Source: an uncultured Pelagibacteraceae bacterium
Lineage (GTDB): Bacteria; Pseudomonadota; Alphaproteobacteria; Pelagibacterales; Pelagibacteraceae
DNA length: 64,000 nucleotides
Assembly (NCBI GenBank): GCA_902591185.1
Contig: CACIZU010000001.1
Span: 112,580 to 176,579 of the forward strand
Direction of reading: 5' to 3'
Of this stretch, positions 25,227-33,613 are shown in pieces. Position numbers and translations under genes: made by a program. The stretch's first letter is position 1. The number at the start of each line of letters is the position of its first letter. The notes under the pieces were generated by a model. The model was not told where the DNA came from. It worked only from the letters and a program-made list of their open reading frames with translations, and searched no databases.

Positions 25227-26293
25227 TTTTTTGAAATTAATCTTTGTCTTAGATAATCAATTGGATGTATGCTTCCATTAATATCACAATGCCAGTAAGT
25301 CCAACCATTACAGCTTTCAGCGCCTAAAATAGTTGCTGCAACTTTATGTATAGATCCTTCAGTTTGTTCATGTTTAATACTGCCATCAGCCATAATTCTT
25401 GCGGTAATTTTTTTCTTATTATCAAAAATATTAGTACCAGGTTTAATTATTCCAAGTTCAACTAAAGAACCAAAAGGTATTCGTGGTTTTGATCTATTGT
25501 TTTTAAGAGTGTCTAATAAATCGTCTTCAATAGGTTTAGTATTTTTTAATCTTTGTTCGGCAGCCTTGAAGTAATTTTTTTCTTTTTCAATTCCATAATA
25601 ATTTCTACCTAGTTTTTTTGCAACTGTTGCTGTAGTTCCTGATCCTAAGAATGGATCTAAAATCATGTCACCTTTATTTGATGATGCCAATAAAACTCTA
25701 TGAAGTAGAGATTCTGGTTTTTGTGTTGAATGTACTTTTTTACCATTTTTTTTAAGTCTTTCAGCACCACTACAAATTGGAAGATCCCAATTTGATCTCA
25801 TTTGCAGATCATCATTTAAACATTTTAATGATTGATAATTAAAAGTATATTTTGATTTTTCACTCTTTGATGCCCAAATTAAAGTTTCATGAGCATTCGT
25901 AAATCTTGTTCCTCTAAAGTTAGGCATTGGATTATTTTTGTTCCAAATAACATCATTTAAAATCCAGAAACCCAAGTTTTGAATAGCGGTTCCTACTCTA
26001 AAAATATTATGATAGCTACCAATGACCCAAATAGCTCCATCTTTTTTTAAAATTCTTTTGCATTCTGATAACCATTCATAAGTAAAGTCATCATATTTTT
26101 TAAAATTTTTAAATTGATCCCATTTATCATTAACTGCACTTACTTTAGATCTATCCGGCCTAGTTAGTTCACTTTTTAACTGTAAATTGTATGGAGGGTC
26201 TGCAAAAACTAAATCAAAGGTTTCGCTTGGGATTTTTTTTAGTTCCTCGAGACTGTTGCCGTTAATAATTTTGTTTTTAAATTCAGATTTCAT
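25223..26293 (-). CDS. ccrM: CcrM-type adenine DNA methyltransferase (GANTC)
   Basis: CcrM methylates the adenine in GANTC and times gene expression with the cell cycle in alphaproteobacteria. The 356-residue protein is a beta-class N6-adenine methylase: catalytic DPPY at 32-35 precedes the SAM-binding FLGSGTT at 215-221. The C-terminal extension (about 260-356, with RIPFGSLVELGIIKPG and WTYWHCDINGS) is the domain that sets CcrM apart from shorter HinfI-type methylases. Three GANTC sites lie within 65 bases upstream of its start, suggesting that it senses its own methylation. It has no restriction partner nearby. Confidence 0.93.
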   Translation of the reverse strand: MKSEFKNKIINGNSLEELKKIPSETFDLVFADPPYNLQLKSELTRPDRSKVSAVNDKWDQFKNFKKYDDFTYEWLSECKRILKKDGAIWVIGSYHNIFRVGTAIQNLGFWILNDVIWNKNNPMPNFRGTRFTNAHETLIWASKSEKSKYTFNYQSLKCLNDDLQMRSNWDLPICSGAERLKKNGKKVHSTQKPESLLHRVLLASSNKGDMILDPFLGSGTTATVAKKLGRNYYGIEKEKNYFKAAEQRLKNTKPIEDDLLDTLKNNRSKPRIPFGSLVELGIIKPGTNIFDNKKKITARIMADGSIKHEQTEGSIHKVAATILGAESCNGWTYWHCDINGSIHPIDYLRQRLISKN

Positions 26294-26309
26294 TTATAAA
26301 AAATAATTA

Positions 26310-26358
26310 GACTCCAAATGGATTCTATGGTCAACCTGAGATTGAATTATTTGGATTC
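26310..26358. promoter_or_regulatory. Cluster of three GANTC sites upstream of ccrM
   Basis: GACTC at 26310-26314, GATTC at 26321-26325 and GATTC at 26354-26358 lie 17 to 65 bases before the ccrM start on the minus strand, in a 107-base gap after rnhB. GANTC is the recognition site of CcrM-type methylases. In Caulobacter the ccrM control region also contains GANTC sites whose methylation affects transcription. Autoregulation here is inference from that parallel. Confidence 0.55.
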
Positions 26359-26400
26359 GATTTGTGTTAATTATTTTAAGAGTAACTAGATATGGTGCGT

Positions 26401-26961
26401 TTAGATTTTAAATATTGGAGAAAAAGTTTTTCGATGGTGTTTTGTAATTCCAAGTTTTTTTATAGCTTTTAAATGTTGCTTTGTTCCATAGCCAAAATTT
26501 TGATCCCAATGATAACCTTTATTTTTGAATGATAATGTTGCTATGAATTTATCCCTCGAAACTTTAGCAACTATCGATGCAGCAGAAATACAGGGGATTT
26601 TTTGATCACCTTTAATTATTGCTTTTAAATTATAATTTTTTAAATCTGGTAATTTATTTCCATCAATTAAAACATGTGAAGGTTTTTTTTTTAATTTTTT
26701 AATTGCTCTTTTCATAGCAAGCAGACTCGCTTGCAGGATATTGATTTTTTCTATTTCTCTTACAGATGCTTTTCCAATTGCCCAAATAGAATTTTTTTTA
26801 ATATAATCAGATAATGATTTTCTTTTTTTTTGAGTTAAACTTTTTGAGTCTTTTAGAATTTTTAGATTTACTGATTTATCTAAAATTACTGCTGCTGCAT
26901 AAACTGGTCCTATTAAACTTCCTCGACCAACTTCATCTACCCCAGCAAAGATCTTGTTCAT
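26401..26961 (-). CDS. rnhB: Ribonuclease HII
   Basis: RNase HII removes single ribonucleotides from DNA. The 186-residue protein has the active-site DEVGRGSLIGPVYAAAV with Asp8-Glu9, an ILKDSKSLTQKKR segment near 36-48, VLIDGNKLPDL carrying the next Asp, and ISAASIVAKVSRD near 125-137, all standard for the family. It lies 4 bases downstream of a 44-residue membrane protein gene and 107 bases upstream of ccrM. Together with rnhA the window encodes both RNase H types. Confidence 0.96.
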   Translation of the reverse strand: MNKIFAGVDEVGRGSLIGPVYAAAVILDKSVNLKILKDSKSLTQKKRKSLSDYIKKNSIWAIGKASVREIEKINILQASLLAMKRAIKKLKKKPSHVLIDGNKLPDLKNYNLKAIIKGDQKIPCISAASIVAKVSRDKFIATLSFKNKGYHWDQNFGYGTKQHLKAIKKLGITKHHRKTFSPIFKI

Positions 26962-26965
26962 TAAA

Positions 26966-27100
26966 CTATATAATAAAGAAATGATAAATTAGTAAGCCGA
27001 TTATTAATCCCTTTATAAAAGATATCCATGCTATCCCATAATCAGAAATACCAGTTGTTTTTTTAAACCAATTTACTTTTCCTTTGTGCCACTCAATCAT
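26966..27100 (-). CDS. 44-residue membrane protein, unknown function
   Basis: A 44-codon frame from an ATG at 27098-27100 to TAG at 26966-26968 fills the gap between the uracil-DNA glycosylase and rnhB exactly. The peptide begins MIEWHKGKVNWFKKTTGIS, an amphipathic charged part with two Trp, and ends with a hydrophobic helix (IAWISFIKGLIIGLLIYHFFII). The fit into the gap (9 bases upstream, 4 bases downstream) and the composition, basic soluble end plus one membrane helix, argue for a real gene. No ribosome site is visible. I do not recognise a characterised family and give no function. Confidence 0.65.
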   Translation of the reverse strand: MIEWHKGKVNWFKKTTGISDYGIAWISFIKGLIIGLLIYHFFII

Positions 27101-27109
27101 TTAAATAAT

Positions 27110-27829
27110 CTATAGAATAATATTCAATTCGTCCATTTTTTTTCTAATCTCTTTTAAATCTGCCCAAGAATATTTTTTATTTTCAGGAAATCTTATTAAA
27201 TACGAGGGATTAAATGTTATTATTAAAGGGTAGGTTTTATTCTTTAGTATTACTTCTTTCCACTTTCCTCTTTCGGATGATATTTTACTATTGATACCTG
27301 TTACAGCTTCCATTGCCGTACTTCCCATTAAAATAATAATTTTAGGATTTATAATTCCAATATGCTCTTTCAAAAAAACTGAATATCTTTTAATTTCTTG
27401 TGATGTAGGTTTTCGATCTTCTGGTGGTCTAAAATTTATCGCATAACTGCAATAAATATTATGTCTTTTTATTTTTATAGCCATCAGCATTTTGTTTAAT
27501 AATTCACCAATTTCACCTTTAAATGTTGCGCCAGCTTTATCTTCTTCTATTCCAGGTGCCTCACCAATTAGCATTATTGGGCTATTTATATTTCCATCAC
27601 CTATAATAAGGTTTTGAGAATTATCTTTTAAACTACAATTTTCGATTGAATTTATTTGATTTTTTAACCCCTTAAGTAGTCCAGCTTTATCAGCTTGATT
27701 ATGATCATTACTATTTTCAATGATATTAAATCTGTTTATGGGCTTATCGTTAAATATAAAGTTTGGTTCGATTGTATTTATTAATTCTTCGTCGAATATG
27801 CCTTTTTGATTTATTACTTTTTTAGTCAT
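27110..27829 (-). CDS. Uracil-DNA glycosylase, family 4/5-like
   Basis: The 239-residue protein has the UDG family 4/5 motif A, LIGEAPGIEEDKAGATFKG (88-106), NFRPPEDRKPT in the middle and motif B-like FNPSYLIRFP at 206-215, so it is expected to excise uracil from DNA. Two departures from typical relatives are visible: the His that normally starts motif B is Asn207, and only one of the usual iron-sulfur cysteines (Cys65 in NCSLKD) is easy to place, with Tyr where a C-x-P-F-L motif is usual. It may lack the cluster. It diverges from the TPR gene with 11 bases between start codons. Confidence 0.82.
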   Translation of the reverse strand: MTKKVINQKGIFDEELINTIEPNFIFNDKPINRFNIIENSNDHNQADKAGLLKGLKNQINSIENCSLKDNSQNLIIGDGNINSPIMLIGEAPGIEEDKAGATFKGEIGELLNKMLMAIKIKRHNIYCSYAINFRPPEDRKPTSQEIKRYSVFLKEHIGIINPKIIILMGSTAMEAVTGINSKISSERGKWKEVILKNKTYPLIITFNPSYLIRFPENKKYSWADLKEIRKKMDELNIIL

Positions 27830-27840
27830 AGAATGATTAA

Positions 27841-29526
27841 ATGTTTAATAAACTAATAAAATTATTAGTAATTTCATCAATATTCTACCAGACTCCAGTA
27901 TATTCTAAAAGTGCTAGTTTTAATGATTTTAACTCAAGATATTTATCAAATTATTTTTCTGGAATAGTTGCACTTGAAAACAGAGATAATTCAAAAGCAT
28001 TGAAATTTTTTAATGCATCGAAAGTCTTACTTAATAAACATGACTCATATTTAAAAAGATATGTTTATTCTTTAGTATTAGAAAATAAGGTCACGCAAGC
28101 TATAAATATAATCAAAAATAGTAGTAATGAAGATAATTCAGATTTCTTTGAGGCTCATATTCTTTTAATTGCAGATAGTTTAAAAAAAAATAATTTTGGT
28201 GAAGCAGAAAAATATTTAGATCAAAGCATAAGATTTACAAATCAAAATAGATTTAATTTAGTTATATTTGAAACTCTAAGAAAATATATTCATACATTTA
28301 AAAATAAGGAAATCTCTTTTAATGAAAAAAATTTTGGAAATATATCAATTATTACTCAGGCATTTCAAAGATGCTATTTAAAAAAAGAAAATACCAGATC
28401 TTCTTTTTTGAATTTGATTAATAATCCTGATGGGGATTATTCTAGATATTTTTTTTTCTATATTAATTATTTAATTGAGAATAAAAAGATTGATGAAGTT
28501 AAGGCGGTAGCTTCGCAGCTAGAATATATCAGCTCTACACTTTTGTTGTCCCAAAGCAAGAGTTGGGTGGACAAAAATGAATTTAAAGAATTTAACAAAA
28601 TTTTTTCATGCAATAATCATAGCGATATTATCAGTGAGTTTTTATTTTTAATTTCAAATCTTTATTCTTCCCAAGATAATTTTGAAAAATCTAATTTTTA
28701 TTTAAATCTTTCAAATTATTTAAATTCAAAATTTATATTAAATTTATCTCTTGTTGCTGAAAATTTCTATTTTAATCAAGAATATGACAAAGCTAAAAAA
28801 GTTTTAAAAAAATTTAATAAAAAATATGAGTTTTATTATTGGTTTAGAGTTAAAAAGGAGGCACAAATAATTATTAATGAACAAGGATACGATGATGGAA
28901 TAGACTTTATAGTTAAAAAGTTTAACAAAATTGAAAATCCAAATTTAAGAATGGTTTTTGATATTGCTAACTTTTATAAAAATTCAAAAAAATATGAAAA
29001 AGCTATTAAAAATTACACTCAAATTATTTCATCTTTAAATGATGACTCTGAGATTAAATCAGATTTATTATATAGAAGAGGTGGAAGTTACGAAAGATTA
29101 GGAGATTATGAAAACGCTGATAAAGATTTGCTAAACTCATTAAAAATTAATCCTGAAGATGCATATGTTTTAAATTATTTGGCATACTCATGGTTAGAAC
29201 GTGATTATCAAATTGATAAAGCTATGAAAATGTTGGAAAAGGCATATGCTTTAAGAAGTAATGATCCTTACATTACAGATTCAATAGGGTGGGCATACTA
29301 TCTAATAGATGATTATGTTGAAGCAGAAAAATATATAAAAAAAGCTGTTGAATTAATGCCTGAAGATCCAATAGTTAATGATCATTATGGAGATATTTTG
29401 TGGAAATTAAATAGAAAGATTCAAGCAAGATATTTTTGGAACAACGTTTTAAGTTCAGATGATACAGAAGATGATTTAAGAGAAAAAGTAAATATTAAAA
29501 TAATAGAAGGTCTTAAAAATTCTTAA
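27841..29526 (+). CDS. Exported tetratricopeptide-repeat protein
   Basis: The 561-residue protein begins with a signal peptide (about 1-22, ending VYS) and is made of helical TPR-like repeats throughout, clearest in the last third: FYKNSKKYEKAIKNYTQII, RRGGSYERLGDYENADKDLL, and the pair SIGWAYYLIDDYVEAEKYI and VNDHYGDILWKLNRKIQAR. The order of repeats near the C-terminus, with LNYLAYSWLERDYQIDKAM, resembles alphaproteobacterial TPR proteins that lie just upstream of ispE. It ends at the base before the ispE start. A periplasmic or outer-membrane scaffold role is likely; no catalytic motif is visible. Confidence 0.85.
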   Translation: MFNKLIKLLVISSIFYQTPVYSKSASFNDFNSRYLSNYFSGIVALENRDNSKALKFFNASKVLLNKHDSYLKRYVYSLVLENKVTQAINIIKNSSNEDNSDFFEAHILLIADSLKKNNFGEAEKYLDQSIRFTNQNRFNLVIFETLRKYIHTFKNKEISFNEKNFGNISIITQAFQRCYLKKENTRSSFLNLINNPDGDYSRYFFFYINYLIENKKIDEVKAVASQLEYISSTLLLSQSKSWVDKNEFKEFNKIFSCNNHSDIISEFLFLISNLYSSQDNFEKSNFYLNLSNYLNSKFILNLSLVAENFYFNQEYDKAKKVLKKFNKKYEFYYWFRVKKEAQIIINEQGYDDGIDFIVKKFNKIENPNLRMVFDIANFYKNSKKYEKAIKNYTQIISSLNDDSEIKSDLLYRRGGSYERLGDYENADKDLLNSLKINPEDAYVLNYLAYSWLERDYQIDKAMKMLEKAYALRSNDPYITDSIGWAYYLIDDYVEAEKYIKKAVELMPEDPIVNDHYGDILWKLNRKIQARYFWNNVLSSDDTEDDLREKVNIKIIEGLKNS

Positions 29527-30372
29527 ATGAGTTTTGGTAAAGTCAAATCATATGCTAAAATTAATCTAGCACTTAATGTCACTGGTAGACTAAAAAAGCT
29601 ACATAAGATTGAGAGCATTGTTTCATTTATTAATTTGTATGACTTAATTTTTATTAAGAACATTAAAAATAAAGATCATAAAATATCTTTTTATGGAAAG
29701 TTTTCAAAAAATATAAGCAAAAATAATACAGTAAAAAAATTATTTCAAATTTTGGATGATAATGAACTATTAAAAAATAAAAAATTTAAAGTTAAGATTA
29801 AAAAAAATATACCTCAAAAATCTGGACTTGGTGGTGGATCAATGAATGCAGCAAATATTCTTAATTTTTTAATTAAAAAAAAAATTATTAAAATTAATAA
29901 AAAAAAACTTCAAAAGATTTGTAGCTTAATAGGCTCTGATGTAATTTTGGGTATTAATTCAAAATGTACTATTTTGAAGTCAAATAATGATATTAAAAAG
30001 TTCTCAGGCTGTCCTAAATTTTATACTATTTTAGCACAACCAAATTTTGGTTGTTCTACAAAAATAATTTATTCAGGTATAAAAAAATTAACAAAACCAA
30101 AATATAATAATCCTAAAAAAAAAATGTTTTCTTCTGAATTTTTATCAAACCAAGAGAATGCCCTAGAAAAAGTTGCTTTTTTAAAGTATCCAAAACTTAA
30201 AAGTATAAAATCATATTTAGAAAATTTAAAAAACCCAATATTTGTAAGAATGACGGGTTCTGGCTCCTTAATAGTTGCGTATTATCAGTCAAAACGAGAT
30301 AGTGAATTAGCGAAAGTTCAATTTAAAAGAAAATTTAAGAATTATTGGTGCAATACATCAAAAACTATATAA
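29527..30372 (+). CDS. ispE: 4-diphosphocytidyl-2-C-methyl-D-erythritol kinase
   Basis: IspE is the GHMP-family kinase that phosphorylates CDP-methylerythritol in the MEP isoprenoid pathway. The 281-residue protein has AKINLALNVTGR near the N-terminus (substrate side), the ATP-binding glycine loop IPQKSGLGGGSMNAA near 95-109 and the C-terminal MTGSGSLIVAYY. Length is normal. It starts one base after the TPR gene's stop and is followed by tRNA-Gln. With ispH it shows two of the MEP steps that feed the carotenoid and retinal genes in this window. Confidence 0.93.
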   Translation: MSFGKVKSYAKINLALNVTGRLKKLHKIESIVSFINLYDLIFIKNIKNKDHKISFYGKFSKNISKNNTVKKLFQILDDNELLKNKKFKVKIKKNIPQKSGLGGGSMNAANILNFLIKKKIIKINKKKLQKICSLIGSDVILGINSKCTILKSNNDIKKFSGCPKFYTILAQPNFGCSTKIIYSGIKKLTKPKYNNPKKKMFSSEFLSNQENALEKVAFLKYPKLKSIKSYLENLKNPIFVRMTGSGSLIVAYYQSKRDSELAKVQFKRKFKNYWCNTSKTI

Positions 30373-30405
30373 ATTTTATTTTTTTGTGCTATACGAAAAT
30401 AATAT

Positions 30406-30479
30406 TGGGGCGTAGCCAAGTGGTAAGGCACTGGTTTTTGGTACCGGCATCCTAGGTTCGAATCCTAGCGCCCCAGCCA
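30406..30479 (+). tRNA. tRNA-Gln (anticodon TTG)
   Basis: The 74 bases fold into a canonical cloverleaf. The acceptor stem TGGGGCG/CGCCCCA is fully paired, the anticodon stem CTGGT/ACCGG encloses loop TTTTGGT with anticodon TTG at 30438-30440, and the T-arm TAGG-TTCGAAT-CCTA has the standard loop. The discriminator is G and the 3' CCA is encoded in the DNA. The weak first pair (T-A) is typical of tRNA-Gln. The coding sequence of the CCA-adding enzyme starts 4 bases after its 3' end. Confidence 0.97.
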
Positions 30480-30482
30480 TTT

Positions 30483-31757
30483 ATGGATAACTTTTTAGAT
30501 AAAATTTTTTTTAGATCACATAATCTTGATTATATAAGTCAAAATCTTAAAAATATTACATATCAGACACCTGCTTATAAAATTTTTGAGGCTATCAATT
30601 CTTATTCTGAAAATAGCGAAGTTAGATATGTGGGTGGCTGCATCAGGAAGATTGTTAAAAAAGAAACTGTTGATGACATTGATTTAGCTACAAATTTAAA
30701 ACCAAGTGAAGTTTGTGATGCTTTAAAAAAAAAAGAAATTAATTTTTACGAAACTGGAATTGAACACGGAACTATAACAGCCATAATAGATGAATATAAA
30801 TACGAAATTACTTCTCTTAGAAAGGATGTTATAACTGATGGAAGACATGCAAAAGTAGAGTTTTCTTTAGACTGGAAAGATGATGCTGCACGTAGAGATT
30901 TTTCAATTAATTCAATATATTCAGATAAAGAAGGAAATTTATTTGATCCTCATAATGGTAAAAAAGATTTAGAAGATGGGTATATTAAATTTATAGGAGA
31001 TGCAGAAAATAGAATTAAAGAAGATTACTTACGTATTCTTAGGTATATTCGTTTTTTTCTAAATTATTCTAATCATAAACATAAACCTGAGATTATTAAA
31101 ATAATAAAAAGAAATATTGGAGGGGTTTCTCAATTATCTTCAGAAAGGTTATTAGATGAATTTAAAAAATTAACAAAATCTGATGGTTTTTTAAAATTAT
31201 TTAATGACAAAGAGAGTTTAGAGCTTATAGGAATTATATTTCCACAACTAAAAAACTTAGACAATTTTAAAAAACTAAATTCTTATTCTCGTGATAATTT
31301 ATTTAAAGCTGATTTTATTTTTTTATTATCTCTCATGATAGTTGATGGTACTGATAATGCTGATTATTTCTTTTATAAATTTAATATCTCAAAAAAAGAT
31401 CAAAAGAGATTAAAATTAATTGATTCTTTTTATAAAGAAAAAGTGAATATTAAAAAATTTACAGAAAAGAATTTTAATAAGATTTTTTATTATGATGGTT
31501 GGCAAGCTGCGGTTGATATTATTAATTTTAAATTATTTACATCAAATAAGGTTGAAAAAAAATTAATTAAGTTAATAGATTTTTATAAAGATAAGATTAG
31601 TCCAACCATGCCAATTAACGCAAATGTTCTTATGACCAAGTTTAACATTCCCGAAGGTAAAATATTAGGCAATAAATTAAAAATGATAGAGGAGATGTGG
31701 GTTCAAAATGGTTTCCAAATATCAGAAAAACAAATTCAAAAAATTGTTAAAAGTTAA
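30483..31757 (+). CDS. cca: CCA tRNA nucleotidyltransferase
   Basis: This class II nucleotidyltransferase adds or repairs the CCA end of tRNAs. The 424-residue protein has the catalytic VGGCIRK and DDIDLATNL (the D-x-D metal site) near 55-75, the EHGTITA segment, the DDAARRDFSINSIY motif, and the RILRYIRFF nucleotide-specificity region. The ATG begins only 3 bases after the tRNA-Gln CCA end, so processing of the tRNA would leave an mRNA nearly without a leader. About 28 residues precede the usual conserved start (AYKIFEAI), but no better start codon is evident. The stop interlocks with greA's at TTAA. Confidence 0.92.
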   Translation: MDNFLDKIFFRSHNLDYISQNLKNITYQTPAYKIFEAINSYSENSEVRYVGGCIRKIVKKETVDDIDLATNLKPSEVCDALKKKEINFYETGIEHGTITAIIDEYKYEITSLRKDVITDGRHAKVEFSLDWKDDAARRDFSINSIYSDKEGNLFDPHNGKKDLEDGYIKFIGDAENRIKEDYLRILRYIRFFLNYSNHKHKPEIIKIIKRNIGGVSQLSSERLLDEFKKLTKSDGFLKLFNDKESLELIGIIFPQLKNLDNFKKLNSYSRDNLFKADFIFLLSLMIVDGTDNADYFFYKFNISKKDQKRLKLIDSFYKEKVNIKKFTEKNFNKIFYYDGWQAAVDIINFKLFTSNKVEKKLIKLIDFYKDKISPTMPINANVLMTKFNIPEGKILGNKLKMIEEMWVQNGFQISEKQIQKIVKS

Positions 31758-32230
31758 ATATATTTAACATCTTTAATTTCAAAATTTTTAACCCCAGCTG
31801 GAGTTGTTATTTCTACAAGATCACTTTTATTTTTTCCAATTAGACCTTTGCTAATTGGCGATTGATAAAAAATTAGTTTTTGTTTTAAGTCAGCCTCGTC
31901 TTTTCCAACTATTTTATAATTAATCTTTTCTCCATTATCTAAATTTTCTAAAAATACTGTAGAACCAAAGATAACCTTTCCATCATTATTTAATTTTGTA
32001 ATATCAATAACATTAGCTCTGGCAATAATATCGTTAATTTCTGTTATTCTACCTTCGTTGTGAGACTGTTCTTCTTTTGCCGCATGATATTCAGCGTTTT
32101 CTTTAAGATCTCCATGTGATCTTGCTTCAGCAATAGCAGCTACAATTTTTGGTCTTTTTTTTTCTTTTAAAAAAACTAATTCGTCTTTTAATTTATTCAA
32201 ACCGTTTAAAGTAATTGGTTCTTTATCCAT
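31754..32230 (-). CDS. greA: Transcription elongation factor GreA
   Basis: GreA enters the secondary channel of RNA polymerase and stimulates cleavage of back-tracked RNA. The 158-residue protein has the N-terminal coiled-coil finger with EARSHGDLKENAEYHAAKEEQ (the acidic tip with Asp and Glu) and the C-terminal FKBP-like domain with SPISKGLIGKNKSDLVEITTP. Length is standard. It lies 3 bases after hemF, and its stop codon shares four bases (TTAA) with the convergent cca gene. Confidence 0.97.
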   Translation of the reverse strand: MDKEPITLNGLNKLKDELVFLKEKKRPKIVAAIAEARSHGDLKENAEYHAAKEEQSHNEGRITEINDIIARANVIDITKLNNDGKVIFGSTVFLENLDNGEKINYKIVGKDEADLKQKLIFYQSPISKGLIGKNKSDLVEITTPAGVKNFEIKDVKYI

Positions 32231-32233
32231 TTT

Positions 32234-33061
32234 TTATTTCCATTTTGCAATCGGTGGCAATGACATTAAAATTCCTTCCACATTACCACCTGTTTGTAAT
32301 CCAAATTTTGTACCTCTATCGTACAATAAGTTAAATTCTGTGTATCGACCTCTTTTAATATACTGCATCTCCTTATCTTTTAAAGTCCATTTTTTCTTAA
32401 TCTTTTTTTCAATAATGTTATTGAATATCATTTGAAAGGTGACACCAACATCTCTTACAAATTTAAAATCTTTTTCAAAGTTATCTTTTTTATAATCAAA
32501 AAAAATGCCACCAATTCCTCTAGCTTCATTTCTATGTGGAAGATAAAAATATTCATCACACCATTTTTTATATTTTTTGTAATATTTTTTATTATGTCGA
32601 TCACACATTTTTTTTAAAGTTTTGTGAAATTGTTTTTTTTCATTGTTATCTTTTAATGATGGAGTGATATCTATGCCACCACCAAACCAATTTTGGGTAG
32701 TACAGATATATCTAGTATTGAAATGTATTGCAGGAATATGAGGATTTTTCATATGCATTACAACTGAAATTCCTGATGCCCAAAAGCCGGGATCTTTATT
32801 AGCTCCTAAAATATTTTTTTGAAATTTTTTTGGAAATTTACCATAAACTTTTGAAAAATTTACACCAACTTTTTCAAAAACTTTTCCATTTTTAAGAATT
32901 CTATATTCTCCACCACCTTCATCTTTTTTTTTATTTTTCAGCCAATTAGTTGACTTAAAATTTTTTTTATTTTTTTCTATTTTATTAATGTCATCACAAA
33001 TTGCATTTTGAAGTAGTTTAAACCAATTGCTAGTTAGATTTTTTTTAACTTCGTTATGCAT
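32234..33061 (-). CDS. hemF: Oxygen-dependent coproporphyrinogen III oxidase
   Basis: HemF oxidatively decarboxylates coproporphyrinogen III to protoporphyrinogen IX in heme synthesis, using O2. The 275-residue protein shows GGGEYRILKNGKVFEKVGVNFS at 50-70, the AIHFNTRYI segment, FGGGIDITP, PHRNEARGIGGIFFDY and the C-terminal LLYDRGTKFGLQTGGNVEGILMSLPP. These are the standard signatures. Use of the aerobic enzyme fits an obligately aerobic marine bacterium, and supplies heme for the cytochromes encoded nearby. It lies 1 base after trmL. Confidence 0.96.
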   Translation of the reverse strand: MHNEVKKNLTSNWFKLLQNAICDDINKIEKNKKNFKSTNWLKNKKKDEGGGEYRILKNGKVFEKVGVNFSKVYGKFPKKFQKNILGANKDPGFWASGISVVMHMKNPHIPAIHFNTRYICTTQNWFGGGIDITPSLKDNNEKKQFHKTLKKMCDRHNKKYYKKYKKWCDEYFYLPHRNEARGIGGIFFDYKKDNFEKDFKFVRDVGVTFQMIFNNIIEKKIKKKWTLKDKEMQYIKRGRYTEFNLLYDRGTKFGLQTGGNVEGILMSLPPIAKWK

Positions 33062-33062
33062 T

Positions 33063-33521
33063 TTATATTAAATTTGTTTGTCTTAGACTTTCTGCCAAAA
33101 TAATTGCAACTGAAGATGCAATATTAAGTGATCTAGCACTTCCATTCATTGGTATTTTGAGACGATCATTTATTAATTGATGTACATTTTTAGGAACACC
33201 AGCACTCTCTCTACCAAATAATATTGTATCATTTTTTTTAAATTTAAATTTTGTATAAGATACTGACGCCTTGGTTGTCATCAATACAATTCTTTGATTC
33301 TTTTTTGCTTCAAAGAATTTTTCAGAACTTTGATATATATCAATTTTATCCCAATTTATGTAATCCATTACTACTCTTTTGAATCGTTTATCGTTAAGAA
33401 GAAAACCACAAGGTTCAATTATTTCAAGTTTAGCACCCAAACAGGCACATGTTCTAACTATTGCTGCTGTATTTTGAGGTATATCAGGCTGATATAATGC
33501 AATTTTTGGTGCCAAGTTCAT
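33063..33521 (-). CDS. trmL: tRNA (cytidine(34)-2'-O)-methyltransferase TrmL
   Basis: TrmL is a minimal SPOUT methyltransferase that 2'-O-methylates the wobble base of tRNA-Leu isoacceptors. The 152-residue protein has the family's three motifs: YQPDIPQNTAAIVRTCACLG (9-28), LFGRESAGVP near 98-107 and PMNGSARSLNIASSVAIILAE near the C-terminus. Size and motifs match well. It begins a short minus-strand group trmL-hemF-greA and diverges from petA with 92 bases between them, which is large for this window and presumably holds the promoters of both. Confidence 0.93.
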   Translation of the reverse strand: MNLAPKIALYQPDIPQNTAAIVRTCACLGAKLEIIEPCGFLLNDKRFKRVVMDYINWDKIDIYQSSEKFFEAKKNQRIVLMTTKASVSYTKFKFKKNDTILFGRESAGVPKNVHQLINDRLKIPMNGSARSLNIASSVAIILAESLRQTNLI

Positions 33522-33613
33522 AACTGTTATGTGTCATTCTATCCATAGAAAAAAGACTATTATCCTATAAGAAATTGTATATTAAATAAATTTTTAAAAT
33601 AATATTTAAAAAA

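Noticed and set aside
26368-26380. TTAA-N5-TTAA near ccrM as a CtrA box
   Set aside because: CtrA full sites have TTAA-N7-TTAA; spacing is wrong and TTAA is very common in this AT-rich sequence.
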